Shown: positions 29,920 to 39,335 of the stretch, piece by piece
Position numbering within the stretch: position 1 is the stretch's first letter
Layout: every line of letters begins with the position of its first letter
DNA from: Deltaproteobacteria bacterium
GTDB lineage: Bacteria > Desulfobacterota > DSM-4660 > Desulfatiglandales > HGW-15
Assembly: GCA_016930795.1 (NCBI GenBank)
Contig: JAFGFY010000157.1
Location: 1 to 45,760, forward strand
Reading direction: 5' to 3'
DNA length: 45,760 bases
The notes under the pieces: model-generated
What the model was told of the DNA's origin: nothing
Databases searched by the model: none
The model's input: only the letters and a program-made list of their open reading frames with translations
Position numbers and translations under genes: made by a program

Positions 29920-30561
29920 TTAGATCGATCTGGATGGACAGTGCTTGTAGATCGGACAGAGATCATGGGCCGGTTTTCTTGCCGTGCAATATTTCCTGCC
30001 ATGATAGATGAGAATGTCTGAAAAACGGCGCCACCTTTCTTCAGGAAGCAGTCTTTCAATATCTTTTTCAATCTTGTCAGGATCCTGATTGTCACTAAGT
30101 CCCAATCTGTTGGAAAGGCGCTTGACATGGGTATCCACGACAATGCCGGGAACACCGAAGGCCGCGCCCAAGACTACATTTGCCGTTTTTCGACCAACAC
30201 CGGGAAGCTTTACCATTTCTTCCATGGTGGAAGGAACTTTCCCTTCGTGAAGATCCATGATGGCTTGAGCAGATCCTTTTATTGATTTCGCCTTGTTCTT
30301 GTAAAACCCTGTAGATCTGATGTCATTTTCCAGTTCTGAAATAGGCGTGTTGAGATAATCCTCTGGCCCTTTATATTTCTTGAAAAGGGTTTTGGTGACT
30401 AGGTTGACTTGAACATCCGTACACTGGGCTGACAATATGGTGGCCACCAGGAGTTGAAAGGGGGTTCTATATTTGAGGGCGGTTTTTTCACGAACGTATA
30501 GGGGGTCCAAAGTTTCAAAGATGATTTTTGTTCGGGCTCTTTTCTTTTTTAGACTCTCCAT
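29920..30561 (-). CDS. nth: Endonuclease III
   Basis: 213 aa; TPFQLLVATILSAQCTDVQVN, LPGVGRKTANVVL, VDTHVKRLSNRLG, C-terminal Fe-S Cys cluster CTARKPAHDLCPIYKHCPS. Confidence 0.95.
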   Translation of the reverse strand: MESLKKKRARTKIIFETLDPLYVREKTALKYRTPFQLLVATILSAQCTDVQVNLVTKTLFKKYKGPEDYLNTPISELENDIRSTGFYKNKAKSIKGSAQAIMDLHEGKVPSTMEEMVKLPGVGRKTANVVLGAAFGVPGIVVDTHVKRLSNRLGLSDNQDPDKIEKDIERLLPEERWRRFSDILIYHGRKYCTARKPAHDLCPIYKHCPSRSI

Positions 30562-30711
30562 GTATTACTTATAGTGCAATCTGATGGAAATAGCAACCTA
30601 CTTTACTTTAGGGGCTCGAATTAATATAATTGGATCATATCCCTGCTAGCTTACTGCTGCAGAATGCAAGAAGCTGTTCGGATCGAATGAGAGATAACGC
30701 GCTAATAACAG

Positions 30712-31479
30712 ATGAACCTGAAAGAGCTTAGCATAGCATCCTGGGTGCATACTTCTATGGGTTGTCTCCTTTTCCCTCTACTCTTCATCTTTTTGTACCC
30801 GGGAATTCACGCGATATGTGCTGAAGAGGCCGGTCAGCCTGTATCCGGGATCATGTCTGCACACATCGCAACTGATGAAAAAACGAAGAAGGAGGCGGAT
30901 ATGGTCGACACGGACAAATTGACGGAAGAAGAGGGGAAATACCTCCTTTCCGTGGCGAGGCAGACCATTGAAGAAAGACTTAAGGGGCATGAAGAGAAGG
31001 AGCAGCCCGAGGCTTTTCAGTCACCGAAGTTTCAAGGGAAGCGAGGCACCTTTGTTACCCTTACTGAGAATGGAGCTCTCAGGGGATGTATCGGTCACAT
31101 TGTCCCTCAAAAATCTATGATTGAAGGGATCAGGGAGAATGCCATCAATGCGGCATTCAGAGACCCACGATTCCCTCCTCTTTCGGAAGCGGAATGGAAG
31201 AAGGTACGAGTGGAGATCAGCATTCTGACTGACCCAACCCCCCTTGATTACACGGATGCAGTTGATCTTCTGAATAGACTTCGGCCGGGTATTGATGGCC
31301 TGATCATCAAGAAAGGATTCAATCAGGCGACGTTCCTCCCTCAGGTCTGGGAGCAGCTTCCGGATAAAAAGGAATTCCTCAGGCATTTGTGTTTGAAGGC
31401 GGGCTTGGACAGGAATGCCTGGAAAGACGACAAACTCGAGGTCTTAGTCTACCAAGTGCAGGCCTTTGAGGAACACTAG
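30712..31479 (+). CDS. amrA: AmmeMemoRadiSam system protein A (AMMECR1 domain) with predicted signal peptide
   Basis: FVTLTENGALRGCIGHI, NAINAAFRDPRFPPL, VEISILTDPTPLDY. Hydrophobic N-terminus. Internal in-frame ATG at 30901 with ggagg SD. Confidence 0.88.
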   Translation: MNLKELSIASWVHTSMGCLLFPLLFIFLYPGIHAICAEEAGQPVSGIMSAHIATDEKTKKEADMVDTDKLTEEEGKYLLSVARQTIEERLKGHEEKEQPEAFQSPKFQGKRGTFVTLTENGALRGCIGHIVPQKSMIEGIRENAINAAFRDPRFPPLSEAEWKKVRVEISILTDPTPLDYTDAVDLLNRLRPGIDGLIIKKGFNQATFLPQVWEQLPDKKEFLRHLCLKAGLDRNAWKDDKLEVLVYQVQAFEEH

Positions 31480-31624
31480 GAGACTGTCCGAGAATGCCCT
31501 TTTTCCCAAACTCTTCGTCATGTCCGTAAAAATCATCCTCGGAATATCAACTATATGCCTGCGGTAATTTTTTCAGACATTCCTTGATTTTGGAAAAAAT
31601 TGCTATTCTCGGACAGCCTCCTAG
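31476..31624. mobile_element. MITE-like palindromic element, copy 1
   Basis: TIRs CTAGGAGACTGTCCGAGAAT / ATTCTCGGACAGCCTCCTAG (1 mismatch in 20). Internal sequence closely matches 41943-42090 in the same orientation. Confidence 0.85.
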
Positions 31625-31661
31625 GTATAAAACCACGAAGCGATTCCACAATAGACGAATA

Positions 31662-33755
31662 ATGGCAGATAGAAGGAAGTTAATCATATGGGCGATCATA
31701 GGCACAGGGATCTCTTCCATTGCCGTTCAACTTGTCACCATTCGGGAATACCTGTCACAGTTTCATGGTAATGAGATCACTATTTCCCTCGTCCTTTTCT
31801 GTTGGCTTCTGATTACCGGCCTCGGAAGTCTTGCTGCGCGACCCGTCAAATGCTCTTCCCTTATTTTGTATGCCCTGATCCTGGTCCTAATGGGTCTCTG
31901 GCCTCTCATCCAGTTGATCCTCATCCGGAATTTCAGAGAAATTCTCTTTATCCACGGAATATCACCCGATTTTTACCAGATCCTTTTCTATACTATGGTG
32001 ACTTTGGCGCCTTATTGTCTAATGCTCGGTTTTATTCTCCCGCATTCCTTAACGGTATTGCACAATTCTCATCATGAATTTACGTCCGGAGAGCTCTATC
32101 TCACGGACAGTATAGGGGATACCTGTGGAGGCATATTGTTCAGCTTTGCCCTTGTCTATTGGGTAAAACCTTTCAAGACCGTCGCAATCACCTCCACTCT
32201 TATGATTATCGTGGGGCTAATCCTCCTTGTTTCTGATCGAAGATACTTTCTTCTGATCCTGACCTCGGTTTGTGTCATTCTTTTTTGTCTTTTTGCGTTT
32301 GACTCAAGCTTTGAAACATCCACCCTATCCAAACAATATGGGGACATCGTGCGATACGTGGAATCTCCTTATGGGAGAATCGTGGTCAGCAGGGAAGGCC
32401 CCCAGCATACGTTTTGGGAATCCGGCAATCCCCTTTACTCCAGTGCCAATACCATTGGCAGTGAAGAAAAGATCCATTATCCCTTGATTCAGCTTGAAAG
32501 AGTGAAATCCGTTCTCTTGGTCTCGGGAGGACTTGGTGAGAGCCTGGGCGAAGTGGAAAAATATTACCCAAACCGAATCGACTATGTAGAACTGGACCCT
32601 TATTTGACTGAGGCGGCACAAGAGTTTGGTTTCATCAAAAACCTTCCCGGTCTCAGCATCAAAAATACGGATGGAAGAAGTCATATCAAGACGACTGATA
32701 GGAGATACGATGCCATTATTGTTGACCTTCCGGACCCGGATACCTTTCAGATAAACCGGTTTTATACCAGCGAGTTCTTCTCCCTCTCAAAAAGAATCCT
32801 CTCGGAAGGAGGGGTGCTTTCCTTTGGGCTTGAATACTCATCCGATTACATCAGTGATGTGGAGAAGAAAAAGCTCTCTATCATGTTTAATACCGCGAAA
32901 TCATACTTTCAAAATGTGATGATCCTGCCGGGAGGGGAAGCCTATTTCCTGTGCAGGGACGGAGAGATTTCCACGGATATTCCTTCTAGACTGAGAACCA
33001 AGTCCATCGTCACGGACTATATCGATGGATTCTACTATGGCAATGTGACAAAGGAGAGGATTCTCAAAATACAAGATATCTTAGACCAAGAGGAGTACCA
33101 GAACACGGATTTTGAGCCGAGAATCATGAATGTTATGTTCCAGGAATGGTTCCTGAAACACGGGACTTCTCCCAAGATATTCATCTTGATCTTGGCAGGC
33201 TTTGTGCTTGTCTATGTGGTATTGATGAGAAAAGAAGAATACCTCCTTTTTTCCACGGGCCTGGCAAACATGGGCGTGGAGATGCTCGTTATCTTCTCGT
33301 TTCAGGTTATCTATGGATACATCTATCTCAAGATTGGGGCCATTATCACGGTCTGTCTGCTGGGGCTGCTTCCCGGAGCCGCGATGGGAAGTCTCTATGA
33401 AGAGGGGAACAAACGTATGCTTGTATTCTCGGAGGTTGCTCTTCTTGGGCTGATACTCATCTTCTTTGTATGGAACAGCTTCCTAAGAAGCGAACTTCAT
33501 CAGATCTATTTTTTGGGATATTGCTTTACGTTTTCCTTCTTTTGCGGGCTCCAGTTCCCTCTGGCCGCCAAAATGATTGGTGAAAGACAAAGCCCCGCAG
33601 CCGGGTGTCTTGCGGCCGATCTGGCCGGCGCCGCCGTGGGCACTCTTGTTGTCGGAACATTACTGATTCCTCTGTGGGGGATTCAATCGGCTATTATTTT
33701 TCTGATAATGATTAAAATCTCAAGCAGCATGATTATATTGTTCTCGAAAACATAG
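31662..33755 (+). CDS. Spermidine synthase-like (SpeE-fold) multi-pass membrane protein
   Basis: N-terminal TM helices, SVLLVSGGLGESLGE, IDYVELDPYL, DAIIVDLPDPDTFQINRFYTSEFF, C-terminal TM helices. ATG at 31662; the track start at 31584 lies within the MITE. Confidence 0.85.
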   Translation: MADRRKLIIWAIIGTGISSIAVQLVTIREYLSQFHGNEITISLVLFCWLLITGLGSLAARPVKCSSLILYALILVLMGLWPLIQLILIRNFREILFIHGISPDFYQILFYTMVTLAPYCLMLGFILPHSLTVLHNSHHEFTSGELYLTDSIGDTCGGILFSFALVYWVKPFKTVAITSTLMIIVGLILLVSDRRYFLLILTSVCVILFCLFAFDSSFETSTLSKQYGDIVRYVESPYGRIVVSREGPQHTFWESGNPLYSSANTIGSEEKIHYPLIQLERVKSVLLVSGGLGESLGEVEKYYPNRIDYVELDPYLTEAAQEFGFIKNLPGLSIKNTDGRSHIKTTDRRYDAIIVDLPDPDTFQINRFYTSEFFSLSKRILSEGGVLSFGLEYSSDYISDVEKKKLSIMFNTAKSYFQNVMILPGGEAYFLCRDGEISTDIPSRLRTKSIVTDYIDGFYYGNVTKERILKIQDILDQEEYQNTDFEPRIMNVMFQEWFLKHGTSPKIFILILAGFVLVYVVLMRKEEYLLFSTGLANMGVEMLVIFSFQVIYGYIYLKIGAIITVCLLGLLPGAAMGSLYEEGNKRMLVFSEVALLGLILIFFVWNSFLRSELHQIYFLGYCFTFSFFCGLQFPLAAKMIGERQSPAAGCLAADLAGAAVGTLVVGTLLIPLWGIQSAIIFLIMIKISSSMIILFSKT

Positions 33756-33768
33756 TGGAGTCTATCTG

Positions 33769-34947
33769 ATGAACCGGGCAATAACGCGAAAAGAATTTTT
33801 GAAATCAGTGGGGATGGCGGGTGCCTCTGTGTTTCTGTGTGGCGCACAGGCATACGCTTTTTGGCCGGGCAAGGCCGATAATATGAAGAGCGTGAAGGGC
33901 CATATATTTAAGAATGATGCCCCTGCCAAGCCTTGGAAATGGTCTATTGAGGCCTTTCATTACACGTCGATCGGCAGAAAGGTCCAATGTCAGGTGTGTC
34001 CCAATCGTTGTACACTTTCTCCAGGGGATCGAAGTATATGCCGTTCAAAGGTTAATATAGGGGGCAAGTTATACTCCCTTGCATATGGAAATCCCTGTTC
34101 CGTGAATGTGGATCCAATTGAAAAAAAGCCCCTCAACCATTTCTATCCGGGTACATCCGTATTGTCCATCGCCACTACAGGCTGCAACTTCAGGTGTCTG
34201 AATTGTCAAAACTGGGAAATCTCACAGAAAAAACCGGAGGAAGTCAGACATATGGAGCTGTTCCCCGCCGATGTGGTTAAGGCAGCAAAGGGGGAAAAGA
34301 CACCCTCTATTGCCTTCACCTATTCGGAGGCGATCACCTATTACGAATACACCCATGACACCGCCAAACTTGCGAGAGAAGCGGGGCTGAAAAATGTCCT
34401 GGTCTCCAACGGCTATATCAACAAGGGGCCTTTGCTGCAACTTGCCGAATATATTGATGGGGCCAATATCAACCTGAAGTCCTTTGATAATAACCTGTAT
34501 CTTACTCTGAACGGGGGCACTTTGCAGCCTGTTCTCGAGACCTTCAAGACTCTTCATCAAAAAGGGGTATGGTTTGAGATCACCACCCTAGTGGTCCCTA
34601 CCTATGTGGATGATTTTGAAATGATCAAGCGGATGTGTGCATGGATTCTAGAAGAGTTGGGACCTGATTATCCTCTGCATTTTCTGAGGTTCCACCCTGA
34701 ATACAGACTGACCCGGTTGCCACCGACATCCATAGAAACCCTGGAACAGCTTAGAGATTTGGCCTTAAAGGAAGGGATCCATTATGTCTATCTGGGAAAC
34801 GTTCCCAGGCATGAAGGATGCCATACCTACTGCCATCACTGCGGCAAGATACTCATTGAGCGAAATGGGTATCAGCTGAATCAGTATAACCTGGACAACG
34901 GGCACTGTAAATTCTGCGATACATCCATACCCGGCAGATGGACGTAG
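33769..34947 (+). CDS. amrS: AmmeMemoRadiSam system radical SAM enzyme with Tat-like leader
   Basis: CQVCPNRCTLSPGDRSICRSK, IATTGCNFRCLNCQNWEIS (CxxxCxxC), AFTYSEAITYYEY; N-terminus TRKEFLKSVGMAGASVFLCGAQAYA. Confidence 0.92.
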   Translation: MNRAITRKEFLKSVGMAGASVFLCGAQAYAFWPGKADNMKSVKGHIFKNDAPAKPWKWSIEAFHYTSIGRKVQCQVCPNRCTLSPGDRSICRSKVNIGGKLYSLAYGNPCSVNVDPIEKKPLNHFYPGTSVLSIATTGCNFRCLNCQNWEISQKKPEEVRHMELFPADVVKAAKGEKTPSIAFTYSEAITYYEYTHDTAKLAREAGLKNVLVSNGYINKGPLLQLAEYIDGANINLKSFDNNLYLTLNGGTLQPVLETFKTLHQKGVWFEITTLVVPTYVDDFEMIKRMCAWILEELGPDYPLHFLRFHPEYRLTRLPPTSIETLEQLRDLALKEGIHYVYLGNVPRHEGCHTYCHHCGKILIERNGYQLNQYNLDNGHCKFCDTSIPGRWT

Positions 34948-34974
34948 AAACAAATCCATTCAGAAAAGCCTTTG

Positions 34975-35175
34975 TCCCTTGAGCTCCCTTCGAGGGGGTC
35001 TCCTGAGGACTCATTCCCATTTCCCATCAACGCTGGGTCTCCACGGGGCCGAGTCCATACGGCAAGCCACTATCCCTCATCATTCTTACGGCTCTGATCA
35101 CATAGGGACTCAGACTGGCGCCTCTATCCAGCGGAAAAATAGAGAATTGGGCGGATCAGAGGCGGGCTCAAGCTC
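34975..35175 (+). ncRNA. Candidate structured RNA, possibly 6S-like
   Basis: Non-coding interval. Outer pairing CTTGAGC (34979) with GCTCAAG (about 35165); inner GAGG/CCTC, CTGAG/CTCAG and TCCC/GGGA; apical GCCGAGTCCATACGGCAAGCC resembles the hairpin-plus-AAGCC part of enterobacterial 6S RNA. By eye only. Confidence 0.4.
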
Positions 35176-35266
35176 ATGTCTTGAAAGATGGCGGACAAAC
35201 AGCTTGACACATTTCGAGAGTATGAGATCTTAAAATACCCAAAAAAAGAGATGGGAGGGGAGAATA

Positions 35267-35593
35267 ATGAGAATGAATAAGAAGCTTCTTATGCTGATCG
35301 TGACATGGTCTTTGACTTTTTTATTTTGCTCTGAAAATGTGCCGGCCCAAACCCTTGGGGCTCAACAGCAACGATCGGAGAAACCAAGGCAAGAGGTTCT
35401 GTTTTCTGAGAATGGACGGTTTATTTTCGGGCAGATTTCAGATTCCAGTAAAGACCAGTTTATGCTTGATACGCTTACAGGTCGCCTTTGGAGAATCGCT
35501 GAAACCGGTGAGATTGGAATGTTTCTCAGAGCGATCCCGTATCGCAATGATGAGGGAGAAATGACTTATGTCCCGGAAAAGATCCCTGACTGA
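35267..35593 (+). CDS. Small exported protein of unknown function
   Basis: 108 aa; signal peptide MRMNKKLLMLIVTWSLTFLFCSENVPAQ; ggaggggag SD upstream. Confidence 0.65.
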   Translation: MRMNKKLLMLIVTWSLTFLFCSENVPAQTLGAQQQRSEKPRQEVLFSENGRFIFGQISDSSKDQFMLDTLTGRLWRIAETGEIGMFLRAIPYRNDEGEMTYVPEKIPD

Positions 35594-35661
35594 TCAGGAC
35601 TGAGATCCGAAATTCGGAACGCTGAACCATCGGTCTTTCTAAGGTTTTTAGCATGCAAAAA

Positions 35662-35676
35662 ACAGGGTTTTCCTGA
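35662..35676. promoter_or_regulatory. Palindromic motif CAGGGTTTTCCTGAT upstream of PilZ gene, followed by TTGACA-N17-TAGGGA
   Basis: Same 14-nt core as 9797-9810; sigma70-like -35 directly downstream. Confidence 0.4.
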
Positions 35677-35753
35677 TTGACATATTGTGATTTTGTTTCT
35701 AGGGATAGTCTAATGCATTATCATTCTCCATCCCACTTATCCTCCAGTTAAGC

Positions 35754-36488
35754 TTGGAAGGGGAAGCGAGACCTCTTATGACCATGTTTACGGCGAAAGA
35801 CAGACAGACGATATGGAAAGTCATTGACTACTTGATATATCACAGACGGAAAATCACAGTTCAAATCAAAGGGTATGAGAGATCCTATACCTGCAGGATC
35901 ATCAAAGCCAGCTATATGGGTGAGCGTTCAAAACATGGAAACGGGCCTCACCTCATCCTCGGAGAGTTGTTTCCGGAAGATGGATATACACTCATCAGGC
36001 CGGGCCGGCAACTGGCGCTGAAGTTCATGACCGGAAATACATCGTGTGAATTCAAGACACTGTGCATTACCTCTCAAAGGGATGGTATTGATTCCAAAAT
36101 CACAATGAGTTTTCCCGAATCCATGGTGCTTCCCGAAAGGCGGAGAGGGCGTAGAGGGAGCAGTGAGATGCCTGAACTCATCAGCGCAGTACTCACACCA
36201 AGAAAGGGTTTTGAAACAGAGAAAAACTACGAGCTTCCTGTAGTGGATTATTCAACAAACGGTGTGGGAATATTTGTCAGTGAAGAGGACTTTGATTTGC
36301 TTGAGAGTGCACAGAAAGGAGATAGACTCGAAAACATCATGCTGTTCTCTTTTGAGGCCGTGGTCAAAGTAGATGGGACGGTCAGGCACAAGAGCAAGCG
36401 TAAGAGACGCGGCAGAGAGGGCATGGATTCTTTTGTCCTCGGCATTGAATTTGACGAAGCCCTCATGGATTTCAGGGCCTTTCAGTGA
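35754..36488 (+). CDS. PilZ domain (YcgR-like) c-di-GMP-binding protein
   Basis: RRRGRRG basic motif, VVDYSTNGVGIFV, FVLGIEFDEAL. Confidence 0.7.
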   Translation: MEGEARPLMTMFTAKDRQTIWKVIDYLIYHRRKITVQIKGYERSYTCRIIKASYMGERSKHGNGPHLILGELFPEDGYTLIRPGRQLALKFMTGNTSCEFKTLCITSQRDGIDSKITMSFPESMVLPERRRGRRGSSEMPELISAVLTPRKGFETEKNYELPVVDYSTNGVGIFVSEEDFDLLESAQKGDRLENIMLFSFEAVVKVDGTVRHKSKRKRRGREGMDSFVLGIEFDEALMDFRAFQ

Positions 36489-36549
36489 GGGTTGGTTCGG
36501 ACGATAGAGACTGACGTGACAGACAAAGGGGACTTCAAGGGAGTGCGGT

Positions 36550-37245
36550 CTATGACAAATCTCCCAAGAAGCGGTCCCATCTTGGATTCAAGAAAGATCC
36601 TTCCCGGGAAATCACCACCATTGTTGCGCGGCCCACAATAAGCCTTCTGTCTACATAACCGAAAACACGGGAATCAGCACTATTGTCGCGATTATCCCCC
36701 ATCACAAAGTATTTTCCATCCGGTATGGTCATTGCTTCGAAGGAGTCCAGGGAAGGACGTGACGGGGCAAACATCACAGTGTGCTGTTTGCCGGGAAGTT
36801 CCTCGCTAAGAAAGACATAGCGGTCCTGTTCAATGGGAGGGATTTGATCTACAATCTCCTTCTCAGGGGGACCATATCGCACAAACTGACCATTGATGAA
36901 AAGACGGTCATTTCGCATGGCAATGGTATCTCCGGGGAGAGCGACAACCCTTTTGATAAGACGCTTGCCGTCTTTGGGAGAAAAAAAGACGACAATATCT
37001 CCACGCTTAGGTTCAGACCATTTCACAATTTGTAAAGTCGTGTAGGGGATCTTGAGATCATAGGCCAGTTTGTTGACGAAAACACGGTCTCCTATCAAAA
37101 TTGTGGGTAGCATTGACCCGGAAGGGATATCATTCCAGTCAGCTATGGCTGATTTGAAGGATGTGGCAATCAATACGGCAACTAAAAGACTTGATCCCCA
37201 ACCTCTTAAAAACATAGACAATTTTCTCTTCCATTCCTCCCTCAT
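36550..37245 (-). CDS. lepB: Signal peptidase I
   Basis: IPSGSMLPTILIGDRVFVNKL, KRGDIVVF, KRVVALPGDTI, YFVMGDNRDNSADSRVFG. Confidence 0.96.
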   Translation of the reverse strand: MREEWKRKLSMFLRGWGSSLLVAVLIATSFKSAIADWNDIPSGSMLPTILIGDRVFVNKLAYDLKIPYTTLQIVKWSEPKRGDIVVFFSPKDGKRLIKRVVALPGDTIAMRNDRLFINGQFVRYGPPEKEIVDQIPPIEQDRYVFLSEELPGKQHTVMFAPSRPSLDSFEAMTIPDGKYFVMGDNRDNSADSRVFGYVDRRLIVGRATMVVISREGSFLNPRWDRFLGDLS

Positions 37246-37353
37246 TTGTCCGCTTACCCCCCTTTTTCAGTGAGATGATTTTTTTATTTTATCCCCTTTA
37301 GGGGGAGTTTTCAAGCCTAGTTTTCCCCTCATAAAATCAAGGGTTTTCAGGTG

Positions 37354-38202
37354 CTATAGGGCTAAAAGATATTGTTTCACTGAATTCTTCCAATGAGGAA
37401 TGTCTATTCCCAGCTCTTTGCTGAGGCTCTCATTGGACATGGGTACAAACAAGGGCCTTCTGGCTTTGCATGGAAAGGTGTTCATGGGGACGGGGATAAT
37501 CGTGTGGTCCATATCCAATGTATTTATGACATGCCGAGCCCATTCGTATCGGGAGGCATACCCTGTGTTAGTTAGATGGAAGAGCCCACCTAAGTTCTTG
37601 TTTGTGGCCTTTAAGGTCACATGGACAATATCATCAACAAATGTGGGGACTGAGACTTCATCACAACTGATTTTTAGAACCTTGTTCCTTTTTGCCCATT
37701 GGCGGAGTTTGTAAATGAAGTTCTGCGCACCATCGCCAAATACCCAACTGGTCCGAAAGACAATAAAGTCATGGGCCTTTTCTACGACTATCCGTTCTCC
37801 CGCCAGTTTGCTTTGCCCGTAAACATTAAGCGGAGCCGTCTCATCTTCCTCAGTGTATAGGTTTCCCTTGGTCCCATCAAAAACATAGTCCGTGCTGTAG
37901 TGGATCAATTTGATCTGATGAAGATTGCATATTTCGATGAGATTCTCGATCGCCGTGTAATTGATCATGTATGCGAGTTCTTTTTCCTCTTCAGCATCAT
38001 CGACCGCATTGTAAGCGGCACAATTGATGATTACGGTCGGTGAAGCCCTCTTGACGATCTTCTCAAGATTATATGCATCCGTTATGTCACAGTTCTTTTC
38101 CTGTGGAGCGGAAAAAGCAATATCATAGGAGGCAAGAAAACGTTTGAAGGCCTTTCCTAATTGACCCTCCGCGCCAAGTATCAAGAAAGTGTGTCTCGAC
38201 AT
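37354..38202 (-). CDS. rfbD: dTDP-4-dehydrorhamnose reductase
   Basis: LILGAEGQLGKAF, IIHYSTDYVFDGTKG, YGQSKLAGE (YxxxK), FRTSWVFG. Confidence 0.9.
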   Translation of the reverse strand: MSRHTFLILGAEGQLGKAFKRFLASYDIAFSAPQEKNCDITDAYNLEKIVKRASPTVIINCAAYNAVDDAEEEKELAYMINYTAIENLIEICNLHQIKLIHYSTDYVFDGTKGNLYTEEDETAPLNVYGQSKLAGERIVVEKAHDFIVFRTSWVFGDGAQNFIYKLRQWAKRNKVLKISCDEVSVPTFVDDIVHVTLKATNKNLGGLFHLTNTGYASRYEWARHVINTLDMDHTIIPVPMNTFPCKARRPLFVPMSNESLSKELGIDIPHWKNSVKQYLLAL

Positions 38203-38305
38203 AAGGAATCCTTCTGATTATTCTGTTGTCCAGTTATGCATGAATTGCTTGCTCTCCAAGAAGAACCTGGGCCCTGAAGTCGTCTTCCAGAAGCCAGAAG
38301 TCATA

Positions 38306-39295
38306 TCAGCTTGACTCCTTAATAGTCTGAAGGTGCTTATTGACCTGAGTATGCTGGGGATTCAAGCTCAAAGCCCTTTGTATGTGAACGACGGCATCTT
38401 CTTTTCTGCCCATCTTGAAAAGAACCCAACCCTTAGTATCAAGAAAGAGCGAGTTGTCAGGCTGGCAATTGATCGCCTGTTCGGCAAGCTTTAAGCCTCT
38501 ATCAAGATTAATATTTTGCTCAGCGTATTCAAAGGCCAGCTCGTTGCCGAGAAAGAAATCATTGGGATGCTCTTTATATGCATATTCCAAAGTCGAAAGA
38601 CACTCTTCTGAGTCTCCGATTTCTCGCTGTAGTTTTGCAAGTGCTATCACTGGGTCAACATCGGGAAGAAGGTCCGTGTGATACAATCCTCCATCCGATT
38701 TGGTGACTACTTCCTTAATCTTCTCAATCGCACCTGATAGATCACCACAGATCTTCAAAGCTAATGCATCTATGAATTCCTTCTCAACCGGATTTTCAAT
38801 GTGTAATTCCGCTTCCCTCAGCTGTCTAAGTGCCTCTTCCTTACGGTTCAGGAGGGACAGAATTGTAGAATACTCAAGATGCAGTGGAAACAGATCGGGT
38901 TCAAGCTTCAATGCCTTGCCATAATGCTCCAGCGCCAATTCAAATTCATCGAGAAGGCCGTAACACCAACCGGTCAGGCCTAGTACAACCGTGTCGTCTC
39001 TTCGAAGTTTTAGATATTTCTCAAAATACTTGGCAGCATTCTTGAAATCACCAAGATTGAGGTAGCAGAATCCGAGATGGTACCAGTTGTACCTTGAGAA
39101 ACTCAGATCCAGGTGATCATGGGATTCCTCAGATTTTTCGAACGCAGGTATGGCTTTTTTGAACATCTCCAAGTCAAAATATGTCTTTCCGAGTTTGCTA
39201 TACCGAGTCTCTTCAAGGGCTGGAAAAACAAAAGAGACCAAATGAATCCGGAATAATCTGATATATAGTCCGATTTTCCTAATAAGAAATCTCAT
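38306..39295 (-). CDS. Tetratricopeptide repeat protein
   Basis: Repeated TPR signatures (YHLGFCYLNLGDFKNAAKYFEKYL; DEFELALEHYGKALKLEPD). Confidence 0.85.
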   Translation of the reverse strand: MRFLIRKIGLYIRLFRIHLVSFVFPALEETRYSKLGKTYFDLEMFKKAIPAFEKSEESHDHLDLSFSRYNWYHLGFCYLNLGDFKNAAKYFEKYLKLRRDDTVVLGLTGWCYGLLDEFELALEHYGKALKLEPDLFPLHLEYSTILSLLNRKEEALRQLREAELHIENPVEKEFIDALALKICGDLSGAIEKIKEVVTKSDGGLYHTDLLPDVDPVIALAKLQREIGDSEECLSTLEYAYKEHPNDFFLGNELAFEYAEQNINLDRGLKLAEQAINCQPDNSLFLDTKGWVLFKMGRKEDAVVHIQRALSLNPQHTQVNKHLQTIKESS

Positions 39296-39335
39296 AAGCT
39301 CTCCTCAAGAAAAAATGATCAAAATAGACTGCAAA

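Noticed and set aside
34979-35233. 84-aa plus-strand ORF
   Set aside because: No domain; the region looks more like structured RNA than coding sequence.
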